DNA of 64,000 nt from an uncultured Prevotellaceae bacterium (GCA_946540735.1 CAMNIN010000004.1:53252-117251), one strand, 5' to 3'; positions 34,420 through 43,485 are shown, counted from the stretch's first letter. Program-made: numbers and translations. Notes: generated from the letters alone by a model not told the origin.

Positions 34420-36612
34420 ATGGGAAAAGGAAAAAAAGGCGGTAAACGCATGAACAAGAGACAACTGACGGATGCCCTGATGAGCTATTTCCAGTCATTC
34501 CCCAACGAGGAGTTGTCTTTCAAGAAGATTTTCAAGGATCTTGGTCTCAACACCCATCCTCTGAAGATGCTTGCCATCGAGGTGATGGAGGAAATGGCAT
34601 GGGACGACTATCTCAGCAAGGTGTCAGCCACCTCCTACCGGCTCAACCTCAAAGGACAAGTGCAAGAAGGCATTTTCCGTCGCAAGGCCAATGGCAAGAA
34701 CAGCTTTATTCCAGACGATGGCGGCAAGCCCGTCTTCGTGGCAGAGCGCAATTCGATGTTTGCTCTTGACGGCGACCGTGTGAAGGTGACGTTCAACGCC
34801 CGCCGCACGCATCACATCAAGGAAGCCATGGTGACCGAGATCCTCTCCCGGGCCCGTGACACGTTTGTGGGTCAGCTCAAGGTGGAGCGCGACTATGCTT
34901 TCCTGGTGACCGACAGCAACATCGCCATGGACATCATGGTGCCCAAGAAGAGGCTGAAGGGAGGCAAGACCGGCGACAAGGCCGTGGTAAAGATCACGCA
35001 GTGGCCCAGCCGCGATTCGAAGAACATCGTGGGCGAGGTGGTCGACGTGCTTGGCAAGAGCGGCGACAACACTGTCGAGATGCATGCCATTCTCGCCCAG
35101 TATGGCTTGCCCTACAAATATCCCAAGTCGGTGGAGGAAGCCGCTGAGAAGATTCCGTTTGAGATCTCCCCCGCCGAACTTCAGGGCCGTGAGGATTTCC
35201 GTGAGGTCTGCACGTTCACGATCGACCCGAAAGACGCGAAAGACTTCGACGATGCCCTGTCGGTGCGCAGTGCCGGCAAGGGTCTGTGGGAAGTGGGTGT
35301 CCACATCGCCGATGTCTCGCACTATGTGAAAGAAGGGTCGTTGATAGACAAGGAAGCGCAGAAGCGTGCCACCAGTGTCTATCTTGTCGACCGTACGATA
35401 CCGATGCTCCCGGAGCGTCTGTGCAACCTGATCTGCTCTCTGCGCCCTGATGAGGACAAGTTATGCTACAGTGTCATCTTTATCATGGACGACAGCGCCA
35501 ATGTGAGGAAATGGCATCTGGCCCATACGGTGATCCGCAGCAACCGCCGTTTCGCTTATGAGGAAGTGCAGCAGATCTTGGAAGACAACGGCGTGGTGGA
35601 TGGCACCGGCCAGCCAGCCCCCAAAGCCCCGAAGGGCGGCTACAAGGGAGAGTTGGCCGACGAGTTGATTGTGCTTGACCGTTTGGCCAAGCGTCTTCGT
35701 GAGGAGCGTTTCAAGAACGGCGCTGTGAAATTCGAGCGTGAGGAGTTGCATTTCGACATCGACGAGACCGGCAAGCCCGTGAGGTGCTATTTCAAGATGT
35801 CGAAGGATGCCAACAAACTCATCGAGGAGTTCATGCTTCTGGCCAACCGCACCGTGGCTGAGAGTATCGGCCGTGTGCCCAAGGGCATCAAGGCAAAGAC
35901 ATTGCCTTACCGCATCCACGACTCCCCCGACCCCACCAAGTTGGAGAACCTGCGTGAGGTGATTGCCAAATTCGGTTATAAGCTGAAGACCACAGGCACC
36001 CGTGGTGCCATCTCGAAGAGTCTGAATGCCCTGATGACCGAGTGCATCGGCAAGCGAGAGCAGAATCTCATCCAGACCGTGGCGCTGCGTGCGATGATGA
36101 AAGCCCGCTACAGTGTTCACAATATCGGCCACTATGGTCTGGCCTTTGACTACTATACCCATTTCACCAGTCCCATCCGCCGTTATCCCGACATGATGGT
36201 TCATCGCCTGCTCACCCGTTATCAGCAAGGCGGGCGTAGTGCCAACAAGGATCATTATGAGGAGTTGTGCGAGCACTCCAGCGACATGGAGCAGATTGCC
36301 GCCAATGCCGAGCGAGACTCCATCAAGTACAAGATGGTGGAGTTCATGTCCGACAAGATCGGCAATGTGTATGAGGCGCACATCAGCGGCATCCAGTCGT
36401 ATGGCATCTACTGTGAGATCGACGAGAACCACTGCGAGGGCATGGTGCCCATGCACGACCTCGACGACGACTACTATGAGTTTGATGAGCGCAACTACTG
36501 CCTTGTAGGGCGCCGCCATCACCATAAGTTCCAGTTAGGCGATCCGATCACCATCAAGGTGGCCCGTGCCAACATCGAGAAACGCCAGTTGGACTTCACT
36601 TTGGCTGATTAG
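34420..36612 (+). CDS. rnr: Ribonuclease R
   Basis: A 730-residue 3'-to-5' exoribonuclease of the RNase II family that degrades structured RNA. A basic N terminus leads into a winged-helix-like region (MNKRQLTDALMSYFQ), cold-shock domains, the RNB catalytic domain with the metal-binding Asp cluster DPKDAKDFDDALSVR (Asp269-Asp279) and HIADVSHYV, then HFTSPIRRYPDMMVHR, and a C-terminal S1 domain (~645-725). Length is normal. TrhA follows 7 nt after its stop and is probably co-transcribed. The long opposite-strand frames here are shadows. Confidence 0.95.
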   Translation: MGKGKKGGKRMNKRQLTDALMSYFQSFPNEELSFKKIFKDLGLNTHPLKMLAIEVMEEMAWDDYLSKVSATSYRLNLKGQVQEGIFRRKANGKNSFIPDDGGKPVFVAERNSMFALDGDRVKVTFNARRTHHIKEAMVTEILSRARDTFVGQLKVERDYAFLVTDSNIAMDIMVPKKRLKGGKTGDKAVVKITQWPSRDSKNIVGEVVDVLGKSGDNTVEMHAILAQYGLPYKYPKSVEEAAEKIPFEISPAELQGREDFREVCTFTIDPKDAKDFDDALSVRSAGKGLWEVGVHIADVSHYVKEGSLIDKEAQKRATSVYLVDRTIPMLPERLCNLICSLRPDEDKLCYSVIFIMDDSANVRKWHLAHTVIRSNRRFAYEEVQQILEDNGVVDGTGQPAPKAPKGGYKGELADELIVLDRLAKRLREERFKNGAVKFEREELHFDIDETGKPVRCYFKMSKDANKLIEEFMLLANRTVAESIGRVPKGIKAKTLPYRIHDSPDPTKLENLREVIAKFGYKLKTTGTRGAISKSLNALMTECIGKREQNLIQTVALRAMMKARYSVHNIGHYGLAFDYYTHFTSPIRRYPDMMVHRLLTRYQQGGRSANKDHYEELCEHSSDMEQIAANAERDSIKYKMVEFMSDKIGNVYEAHISGIQSYGIYCEIDENHCEGMVPMHDLDDDYYEFDERNYCLVGRRHHHKFQLGDPITIKVARANIEKRQLDFTLAD

Positions 36613-36619
36613 ACCCCCC

Positions 36620-37279
36620 ATGAGCATCCGTTACACCCGCAAGGAAGAGCATCTCAACACCTGGTCGCATGCCGCAGGCATTCTCCTGGGCATCGTGGTG
36701 GGAGTGTTATTCCTTGTGATGTGTGCCGGCAAGGGCCTGGGCTGGGCCCGCATGGGCGTGATCCTCTATCTGGTGGGCATGTTGGGCTCTTATGTCTCCT
36801 CCACGGTCTATCATGCCCTGCCACGCACCAGCAAATGGAAGGAGCGCACCCGTCGCTGGGACCACGCCGCCATCTATTGGCACATCGCCGGGTCGTATTC
36901 CCCCATCACGCTTGTAGCCCTCCGCGAGGATGGTTACTGGGGCTGGGGCTTATTCGGTTTTGTATGGGCTTGTGCGATAGCAGGGACAGTGACCAGTCTG
37001 GTCCGCCTGAAGGAGCACAGTCATCTGGAGACCATTTGTTTCGTAGCCATGGGCTTGAGTGTGCTCGTCGCATTCAAGCCTTTGGTCAACAATGTGAGTA
37101 CAGCCGCCGTGATATGGATCATCGCCGAAGGCGTCTGCTATATCACAGGAGCCGTCTTTTACAGTTTCAACAAGCAGCGCTATATGCACAGTGTCTTTCA
37201 TTTCTTCGTGCTGGCAGGTTCCATCTGCCACATCATCGCCGTATGGGACATGCTGCTTGAGGTCGGAGCCACGTTGTAG
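36620..37279 (+). CDS. Hemolysin III / TrhA family membrane protein
   Basis: A 219-residue seven-helix membrane protein of the PAQR/hemolysin III superfamily. Metal-site residues are in place: Ser and His in SSTVYHALPR, Asp in RRWDHAAIYW, and two His in HSVFHFFVLAGSICHI. Bacterial TrhA proteins affect membrane lipid/fluidity balance; the hemolysin name is historical. The ATG at 36620 is 7 nt after the rnr stop, which suggests coupling; 36566 would lie inside rnr. It ends 5 nt from the convergent outer-membrane protein gene. Confidence 0.9.
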   Translation: MSIRYTRKEEHLNTWSHAAGILLGIVVGVLFLVMCAGKGLGWARMGVILYLVGMLGSYVSSTVYHALPRTSKWKERTRRWDHAAIYWHIAGSYSPITLVALREDGYWGWGLFGFVWACAIAGTVTSLVRLKEHSHLETICFVAMGLSVLVAFKPLVNNVSTAAVIWIIAEGVCYITGAVFYSFNKQRYMHSVFHFFVLAGSICHIIAVWDMLLEVGATL

Positions 37280-37284
37280 CGCCG

Positions 37285-39285
37285 TCAGAATCTCCATCTC
37301 ACCTGGAGTTCCAGGTCCGTTTGCGAGGAATGGTCGATCTGCTGGTATCCGCTGGAGATATGGTCGCGGTCGAAGTAATCGACCGTCGACACATGAGCGA
37401 TCACCATCAGTTGGCGTCCGATGTCGGCCCTGACCGAGCAAGCGTATCTTATGCCCTCTCCGTAGAAGGATTTGTAGGAATAGGAGTAGAGCACCCCCTG
37501 GTCGAAGCCATAGACGCTGCTGTCGCTGTCGTCGGTATCGAAATACCCCACGCAGGCATTGATTCTGAGCCATCGGTGCGCATAGCTGATATTCTGAGTC
37601 ACCATCCATCCATAGCTCTTTGCCTCGCTGTCAGAGGCCGTCCAGTCGGCGGTGGTGGAGCATCTGCATGCCCCTATGGGCAGGGAAGCCGTCAGCCGTG
37701 CACGGTGTGTGGTCTTGGTGATGAGTGCGGTTTTCTCAGCATTGTCTTGTTCGCGCATTTTCAACCGGTATCTGGCTGTGAGTGACCACCGTTTCGTGTC
37801 GTATTGAGCCTGCACCATGTTGTCCCACGCCTGCGACGACACCTGTGCCTGGTATTTGGCGGCCGCGAAGTAGGCATAGTCAGTGTAAGCCGTGAGTTTC
37901 AGTTGCCGTGTCGGCAACCATTTGACCCCCAGGTATGCTCCGTTCTCGTTTTGCACCTTCCCCCCCTCGCTGAAGCTCCTTGCATGCATGGCATGGTATT
38001 TCTTGCCATAGAAGCGATGTATGGCCATCACCGAGAAAGCCGATGACGGCGTGAGGCTCACGGTATTGATGGAAGCCAGAGCCCCGCAATCCCCCGTGGC
38101 AGTCTCGCCGTGTATGGTGATCAGGTGCCCGGTATAGCCATAATCGGCACTGATGTTCCAGAAGTTGCGTCCTGTGGGGGCATAGCGGTGGTATCGGAGG
38201 TTGGTGTTCGGCATCAAGTCCTTGTCGTACCGGGTATAGGTAGCCGTTGTCCCGATGTGGTAGCCTTTATGGAAAAAACTCAGGTTGCCGCCAGCCACAG
38301 TCTCGCTGATGTTGTTTTTCTTGCGCATCTCGTTCTCGGTGCGGTGGTAGCCACTGGTGAGGATGGTGGTGATGGTAGAGTCGCCATGAGCGAGAGTAGC
38401 GTCTTTTTTCCGGTAGGAGACGAAACCGCTCAGGTCGAGTCCTTTTGTGATGGTCACCGTGGCAGCAGCCCCTTGCAGGAAACTTGCCTCGCTGCGAGAA
38501 GTATGAGCCCTGAGTCCGTAGGTTTGGTTGCCGAGGGATGAGAGGATAGACAGTTTTCCGATGCTGAAACCGTTGTTGACCACGAGTCCCATGCCGAAAG
38601 AAGCTCTGTATCGTCCAGCCACAGCCGATTTCAAGCATCCGAGGTCATGCACTTCAGCATAGGCAGAGTAGAAGTCATAGCCCATGCTGTTTTTGTTGGC
38701 CATGAACGGTTCCCCGGCATCCTGTGCCCCCACCAGTCCGATTTTCAGCCTGTTGGAGTAAGCGAACCGGTATCTGACCGAGTGTTTGTAGGGATAGCCC
38801 AGATAGCCTTTCTGGTCACCATGCCGCTCATACATCGGCACGTTGGCCGTAGCCACGAAGTCGTGGTGCCCGTATCGGATCATTTTTCCCAGGTCGTCGG
38901 CGGCACTGGTGGAAGGTTGTTTGCAGCAGACGAAGTGAGTGAGCAAGATGCGCGTGTTGTAGTCGAGAGAGGTGATCATGGCCAGTTCAGCCAGCGATTT
39001 CATGCCGCCATACTGGTAGAGGTAAGCTTGGATATCCTCCACCTGCCTGTCGCTGAGGAAAGGAAGTCTCTGCAGTTCCTCGCGCGAAGCCGTATTGATA
39101 TCGATGGGGTCCTCCTCCAGTTGCGACAGCATCTCATAAGTGTCTTCCCAATCGGTGTTTCCGATATCATCGGCAGTGGAGAGATTGGCGAAGGCCTCCT
39201 CCCAAGAGAGTTGTTGCTGTGCGTGAGCCATGAGCGAGCTGATAGCCAGCAAGCAGAAGAGATATAAACGGTCATATCGTGGCAT
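37285..39285 (-). CDS. Outer-membrane beta-barrel protein with N-terminal helix-hairpin-helix domain
   Basis: A 666-residue secreted protein. The signal peptide ends SLMAHA before Gln24. A ComEA-type helix-hairpin-helix pair (PIDINTASREELQRLPFLSD, QVEDIQAYL; ~60-120) precedes ~500 residues of alternating amphipathic strands ending VRWRF, with a C-terminal Phe typical of outer-membrane barrels. The combination recurs in Bacteroidetes proteins of unknown role. HhH domains usually bind DNA, so a role in DNA handling at the envelope is possible but unproven; they may instead be a protein-protein module. The ATG at 39285 follows the -7 box TATGTTTGC by 19 nt; an alternative ATG at 39312 would overlap that box. 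Confidence 0.78.
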   Translation of the reverse strand: MPRYDRLYLFCLLAISSLMAHAQQQLSWEEAFANLSTADDIGNTDWEDTYEMLSQLEEDPIDINTASREELQRLPFLSDRQVEDIQAYLYQYGGMKSLAELAMITSLDYNTRILLTHFVCCKQPSTSAADDLGKMIRYGHHDFVATANVPMYERHGDQKGYLGYPYKHSVRYRFAYSNRLKIGLVGAQDAGEPFMANKNSMGYDFYSAYAEVHDLGCLKSAVAGRYRASFGMGLVVNNGFSIGKLSILSSLGNQTYGLRAHTSRSEASFLQGAAATVTITKGLDLSGFVSYRKKDATLAHGDSTITTILTSGYHRTENEMRKKNNISETVAGGNLSFFHKGYHIGTTATYTRYDKDLMPNTNLRYHRYAPTGRNFWNISADYGYTGHLITIHGETATGDCGALASINTVSLTPSSAFSVMAIHRFYGKKYHAMHARSFSEGGKVQNENGAYLGVKWLPTRQLKLTAYTDYAYFAAAKYQAQVSSQAWDNMVQAQYDTKRWSLTARYRLKMREQDNAEKTALITKTTHRARLTASLPIGACRCSTTADWTASDSEAKSYGWMVTQNISYAHRWLRINACVGYFDTDDSDSSVYGFDQGVLYSYSYKSFYGEGIRYACSVRADIGRQLMVIAHVSTVDYFDRDHISSGYQQIDHSSQTDLELQVRWRF

Positions 39286-39304
39286 AAGACAAGTCATTGG
39301 TTTT

Positions 39305-39313
39305 GCAAACATA
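39305..39313 (-). promoter_or_regulatory. Promoter -7 box of the HhH outer-membrane protein gene
   Basis: Minus-strand TATGTTTGC, 19 nt upstream of the chosen ATG. Confidence 0.45.
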
Positions 39314-39408
39314 CTTAAAAAACCCCATATTTGTAGCCGAGAACGTAGTAAATGTGTCGAAAAAACATTTTTTATCGTTCTTTTTCCATGAGTTTACGTC
39401 TTTTTTCC

Positions 39409-39417
39409 TACTTTTGC
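39409..39417 (+). promoter_or_regulatory. -7 box abutting the DUF4294 start codon
   Basis: TACTTTTGC ends 4 nt before the ATG at 39422, predicting a leaderless or nearly leaderless mRNA. Confidence 0.45.
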
Positions 39418-39421
39418 CGCC

Positions 39422-40042
39422 ATGAAAGCCAGAAAGATTCTTACCATGCTCCTCATGCTGTTGCCTGCCCTATTTGTATCGGCCCAGGACGACCCCTCGT
39501 CGGCAGCAGGCGACCCCGCCTTCGTGCCCGATGTCCGGTTGGCGAAAGCTTTGGTGGATGGTGACAGTGTGTTGTTCATGAAGATGAACAATGTGTATGT
39601 CTACCCTGTCATGGAGATCAAGAGCGAGAAGCAGCGCAAGGCCTTCAACCGTCTTGTCACGAATGTGAAGAAAGTGCTTCCGATAGCCAAGGAGACCAAC
39701 AAGATCATCATCGAGACCTATGAGTATATGCAGACCCTCCCCGACCAGAAGTCGCGTGATGAGCACATGAAGAAGGTGGAGAAGGAGATCTATCAGAAAT
39801 ACAAGCCCCGGATGAAGAAGCTCACCTACTCACAAGGCAAGTTGCTGATCAAGTTGGTGAACCGGGAGTGCAATTCCTCGTCGTATGACATTGTGAAAGC
39901 CTTCATGGGTCCTATCCGTGCTGGTTTTTGGCAGGCCTTCGCCTGGACCTTCGGTGCGAGTCTGAAGAAAAAATACAAGCCCGAGACCACAGACCGGCTG
40001 ACAGAGCGCGTGGTGCTCATGGTGGAAGCCGGCCAGTTGTAG
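39422..40042 (+). CDS. DUF4294 family secreted protein
   Basis: A 206-residue secreted protein matching the Bacteroidetes-specific DUF4294 pattern. The signal peptide ends LFVSA before Gln22. The body has a short beta part (SVLFMKMNNVYVYP) and then helices with conserved-looking KAFNRLVTNVKKVLP, KPRMKKLTYSQGKLLIKL and ECNSSSYDIVKAFMG blocks, ending near FWQAFAWTFG. The function of the family is unknown; it is predicted periplasmic or outer-membrane associated. It stands alone between divergent and convergent neighbours, with a perfect hairpin 30 nt downstream. Confidence 0.82.
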   Translation: MKARKILTMLLMLLPALFVSAQDDPSSAAGDPAFVPDVRLAKALVDGDSVLFMKMNNVYVYPVMEIKSEKQRKAFNRLVTNVKKVLPIAKETNKIIIETYEYMQTLPDQKSRDEHMKKVEKEIYQKYKPRMKKLTYSQGKLLIKLVNRECNSSSYDIVKAFMGPIRAGFWQAFAWTFGASLKKKYKPETTDRLTERVVLMVEAGQL

Positions 40043-40070
40043 GATCATCCGTGTCACCCCATAAAAGTTT

Positions 40071-40100
40071 GGAGGACGTGCCCGTAGGGTCACGTCCTCC
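40071..40100. terminator. Perfect 10-bp hairpin between convergent genes
   Basis: GGAGGACGTG (40071-40080) pairs fully with CACGTCCTCC (40091-40100) over a 10-nt loop, between the DUF4294 gene and the end of the cyclase gene. T-tracts are weak on both sides; it may be a bidirectional terminator or an intergenic repeat. Confidence 0.5.
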
Positions 40101-40148
40101 TGCATGTTTTAGTAAATAGTATCAGAATAGGTCGTTTTTTTGGGGTAG

Positions 40149-41147
40149 TCATTCCGTGAACAGCACTTGTATGATGGTCTGTCCCACGGCTTTGAGTGTA
40201 TTTTTGTCGATGTGGTTCATATCGTCGTTGACGGTGTGCCAGGTAGGTCCAAACGAACTTGCCTCGCAATCCGGGTAATGCGGGATGATGTCGACGGTAG
40301 GAATGCCCGCTTTCTCGTTGACCGGCAGGTGGTCGTCGGTGATGTATCCGCCGACATTTTTGGGGAAGAATCCGCTGTAGCCTGCGGCATGAGCTGCGTT
40401 CCACACCCGTTCCACGATGCGAGGAGCATATTTCACCGACATGCCCTCCTGATAGAATTGAGCCGCCTGTCCACCCACCATGTCGAGCAGGATGCCGTAG
40501 ATGGTAGAGTAGCCATCTGGGTGGTAGTGGCTTGCCCAGTAGTGAGCCCCCAGCGCCCATGAGCTCTCGTCGCTGCGGTTGCTCCACTGCGGCACGCCCC
40601 AGTCCTCTGCATCGAAGCAAACGAAATCGATGCCGAAGTCGAGAGAGTCGGCGGTTTGCAGGATACGAGCCACCTCGAGCATCACAGCCACTCCGCTGGC
40701 ACCGTCGTTGGCCGCCATCACCGGGGTCATCCAATTGGTGCTGTCCGGGTCGTTGTCGGCCCATGGGCGGCTGTCCCAGTGAGCACAGAGCAGCACATGC
40801 TGTTTTTTCTCGGGCTGCCACTGAGCGATGATATTAGTGGCTCTGAGCATCGTGCCGTCGTATCCGGTGAGTGCGGCCTTCTGCAATTGCACGCGGCATC
40901 CCAGTTGTTCGAATTTCTCCGCGATCCATTGTCCGCACTTCTCGTGCGCCTCGCTGTTCATGGTTCTTGGACCGAAGTCGCACTGGGCATAGCAATAGGC
41001 CAGAGCGGAGTCGGCGTTGAACTCAGGTCCTTCGGGTCTCACTTCGATCACCTCGACAGGTTTGGGCTTGCGCTGGCAAGAGGCACCGCTGCAGACCAGC
41101 AAGGCCAGCAGAGCCAGGAAGGAAATCAATAAATTGTTTCTTGTCAT
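40149..41147 (-). CDS. M28-fold lipoprotein, probably glutaminyl-peptide cyclotransferase
   Basis: A 332-residue lipoprotein with a zinc-peptidase (M28) fold. The N-terminal hydrophobic segment ends in a lipobox ending GASC (Cys24). Zinc-site motifs are CAHWDSRP, NDGASGVAVMLE, DAEDWG and a C-terminal TWHTVNDDMNHID. The last block and HWDS fit type II glutaminyl cyclases, which turn N-terminal Gln or Glu of exported proteins into pyroglutamate; a plain aminopeptidase is the alternative. It starts 9 nt after the amidotransferase/dipeptidase fusion and completes an Lrp-led three-gene unit. Ten secreted proteins in this window expose Gln at the predicted mature N terminus, which gives it candidate substrates. 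Confidence 0.75.
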   Translation of the reverse strand: MTRNNLLISFLALLALLVCSGASCQRKPKPVEVIEVRPEGPEFNADSALAYCYAQCDFGPRTMNSEAHEKCGQWIAEKFEQLGCRVQLQKAALTGYDGTMLRATNIIAQWQPEKKQHVLLCAHWDSRPWADNDPDSTNWMTPVMAANDGASGVAVMLEVARILQTADSLDFGIDFVCFDAEDWGVPQWSNRSDESSWALGAHYWASHYHPDGYSTIYGILLDMVGGQAAQFYQEGMSVKYAPRIVERVWNAAHAAGYSGFFPKNVGGYITDDHLPVNEKAGIPTVDIIPHYPDCEASSFGPTWHTVNDDMNHIDKNTLKAVGQTIIQVLFTE

Positions 41148-41156
41148 GCTTGATGA

Positions 41157-43001
41157 TTAATTGTTGCTGTTTTGCACCAAGGCCATCACTCTGAGCCAGT
41201 TGCCGCCCCATATCTTTTGAATGTCGCGCTCGTTGTATTTGTTTTTGAGCAGAGCGAGTGTGAAGTTGATGGCCTCCGAAGAGTCAGCCATGCCGATGAC
41301 CCCGCCGTCGCCGTCGAAGTCGGTGCCCAGGCCCACATGTTCGATACCCATGATGCGTACGGCGTGGTTGAGGTGCTCGATGGCATCTCGGATGGTAGCC
41401 TCACCCTCTTTTCGGAGGAATCCCCCGTAGAGTGTGATATGAGCCACGCCCCCCCGTCGTGCGAGCGCTTTGAGTTGGTCATCGGTGAGGTTTCGCGGCA
41501 CGTCGCAGAGCGCCTTGCAGTTGCTGTGACTGCATACGATGGGAGTCTTGCTTATCTCCAGTGCATCATAGAAGCTCTGTTCGCTGGCATGGCTCAGGTC
41601 GACCATGATGCCCTGTCGGTTCATCTCCCGTATCACTTTTTCGCCGAACTTGCTCACGCCGTGATTGGTGTCGCATCCTTTGGCACTGTCGCAGATGTCA
41701 TTATCGCCGTTATGGCAAAGCGTGATATAGACCACGCCCCGCTGTGCGAAGTGCTTCACGTTGGCCACGTCGTGGTTGAGTGCGATGCCGTTCTCGATGC
41801 CGAACATGATGGATTTCCGTTCTTTCCGCTTATCCTCATACAAGTCGGCGGGAGTGCGTGCGATGCTGAGGTATTTGCGGTTGCTTCTCACGATAGCCTC
41901 TATTTTGTCGAAGATGAAGTCGGCGTATTCCATGGGTGTGTTGACATCGAACGCCACTTTCGAGGAGAACGACTCCCCCATCTTGGGTTGTGGCAGATAA
42001 GCCGCCATGATGACAGCGTTCTGCCGTCCGTCGGTCATTTTATGCAGGTCGACGAGGATTCGTGAGTCACGCTGGTCGAACTTGATGTCTTGGTGGAAGA
42101 ACATCGGAGTGTCGCAGTGTGTGTCGAGTGTGAGCACCCTGTCGTGAATGCGCTTGGCCAGTTGGAAATTGCTCGCCTGAGCCACCAGCCACTCAAAGAG
42201 TTTCCGTCCTTCAGCCTCCAGGCATTCCGGATGCCACTGCACGCCGAGGATCGGCTTGAACTCGGTGCTCTCCATGGCTTCGATCACGCCGTCGGCGGCT
42301 TTTGCCGTGATGCGGAAGTGCTTCCCCGTGTCGGCCACGGCCTGATGGTGGAAAGAGTTGACGAAGATGCGCTCCTTTTTATAGATGCGGTATACGATGG
42401 AATCCTTGTCGATGTCGACGGAGTGAGTGGGCAGGTTTCGGTCGCCCTCCTGGGTGTGTTTGATTGCCGGAGTGGGTGAGGCAGGCTGTGCTTCTTTTTC
42501 CTTTTCCTTTTTCTTTTTCTTGTCGTTGTCAGCCGTTTCGGCCTCTTTGGCTGCTTTCAAGGCAGAGGTGATATCCTGCATCACCTTTCCCCCCAGAGCC
42601 ACGGCGAGCGTCTGAATGCCCCGGCAGATGCCGAGGATAGGAATCTGTCGGTTGTATGCCAGTCGTGTGATGAGCAGTTCTGGCAGGTCGCGCTCAGCAT
42701 TGATGCGGTGTAGCTGCGGTGAAGGTTCCTCTCCGGTCCACAGCGGGTTGAGGTCTCCCCCTCCGGAGAGAAGGAGTCCGTCGATACCCTCCAAGGTATT
42801 GATGATGACATCCTTGTCGGCCACGGGAGGAATGAGCACAGGCGTGCCCCCCGCATCGACCACCTGTTGGTAGTAAGCTTTTCCCATTGTTGCCTCCCCA
42901 TCCCAGAAGTTGGCTGTGATGCCGATGATAGGTTTTCTTTTGGCTTCGGGGAAAGCGGAGTAGATATTGTCGAGATGAGAAGAGAGGTCGAAGGAAGTCA
43001 T
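41157..43001 (-). CDS. Fusion of class I glutamine amidotransferase-like hydrolase (C26) and membrane dipeptidase (M19)
   Basis: A 614-residue cytoplasmic two-domain enzyme without a signal peptide. Residues ~22-275 form a PuuD-like C26 domain with GICRGIQ (Cys126), VNSFHHQAV and WHPECLE (His257, Glu259), able to hydrolyse gamma-glutamyl bonds. A Lys/Glu-rich insert (~148-178) interrupts it. Residues ~280-610 form an M19 dipeptidase with HCDT (His295, Asp297), GIENG (Glu403), DLSHAS (His471), CSHSNCKAL (His492) and GTDFDG. Together they could remove gamma-glutamyl groups and split the remaining dipeptide. The gene is 4 nt after lrp and 9 nt before the cyclase gene. A frameshift artefact is unlikely because one frame runs through both domains. 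Confidence 0.9.
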   Translation of the reverse strand: MTSFDLSSHLDNIYSAFPEAKRKPIIGITANFWDGEATMGKAYYQQVVDAGGTPVLIPPVADKDVIINTLEGIDGLLLSGGGDLNPLWTGEEPSPQLHRINAERDLPELLITRLAYNRQIPILGICRGIQTLAVALGGKVMQDITSALKAAKEAETADNDKKKKKEKEKEAQPASPTPAIKHTQEGDRNLPTHSVDIDKDSIVYRIYKKERIFVNSFHHQAVADTGKHFRITAKAADGVIEAMESTEFKPILGVQWHPECLEAEGRKLFEWLVAQASNFQLAKRIHDRVLTLDTHCDTPMFFHQDIKFDQRDSRILVDLHKMTDGRQNAVIMAAYLPQPKMGESFSSKVAFDVNTPMEYADFIFDKIEAIVRSNRKYLSIARTPADLYEDKRKERKSIMFGIENGIALNHDVANVKHFAQRGVVYITLCHNGDNDICDSAKGCDTNHGVSKFGEKVIREMNRQGIMVDLSHASEQSFYDALEISKTPIVCSHSNCKALCDVPRNLTDDQLKALARRGGVAHITLYGGFLRKEGEATIRDAIEHLNHAVRIMGIEHVGLGTDFDGDGGVIGMADSSEAINFTLALLKNKYNERDIQKIWGGNWLRVMALVQNSNN

Positions 43002-43005
43002 TTTG

Positions 43006-43485
43006 TCAGTTGTCAGAATCGTCGGTTTTTACGGGAATCTCACGTTTGATGCTTTGTTCGAGTGAGATGAGAGTTTCGGTGGCCACCACTCCGGGAATGC
43101 TCTGCAGTTGGCTGTTGAGCAATTCCATGAGCTGCTCATTGTCACGGGCATAGAGTTTGACGAGCATGGTATAGGGTCCGGTGGTGAAATGGCATTCCAC
43201 GATTTCAGGAATGTGAATCAGTCTTTCGCAAACTGATTTGTACATGCTTCCCCTTTCCAGCGTGATTCCCACGTAGGTGCATGTGGTGTATCCCAGACTT
43301 TTGGGATTGACATCAAATCCACTTCCGGTGATGATGCCGTTTTCGATGAGATGCTGCACCCTTTGGTGGATAGCAGCTCTGGAGACGTTGCATTCAGCTG
43401 CTACGTCTTTGAAGGGTATGCGTGCGTTTTTTGAAAGAATGCCGAGAATTTTTTTGTCGAGGTTATCGATTTTCTCTGTTGCCAT
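43006..43485 (-). CDS. Lrp/AsnC-family transcriptional regulator
   Basis: A 159-residue Lrp-type regulator. The N-terminal winged HTH (LDKKILGILSKNARIPFKDVAAECNVSRAAIHQRV, residues ~8-45) precedes an effector-binding RAM domain (~65-150) with VGITLERGSMY and GPYTMLVKLYARD. Such proteins sense amino acids and form octamers on DNA. It is the first gene of a unit with the C26-M19 fusion and the cyclase, so it probably controls peptide or amino-acid use and its own promoter at 43543-43551. Confidence 0.93.
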   Translation of the reverse strand: MATEKIDNLDKKILGILSKNARIPFKDVAAECNVSRAAIHQRVQHLIENGIITGSGFDVNPKSLGYTTCTYVGITLERGSMYKSVCERLIHIPEIVECHFTTGPYTMLVKLYARDNEQLMELLNSQLQSIPGVVATETLISLEQSIKREIPVKTDDSDN

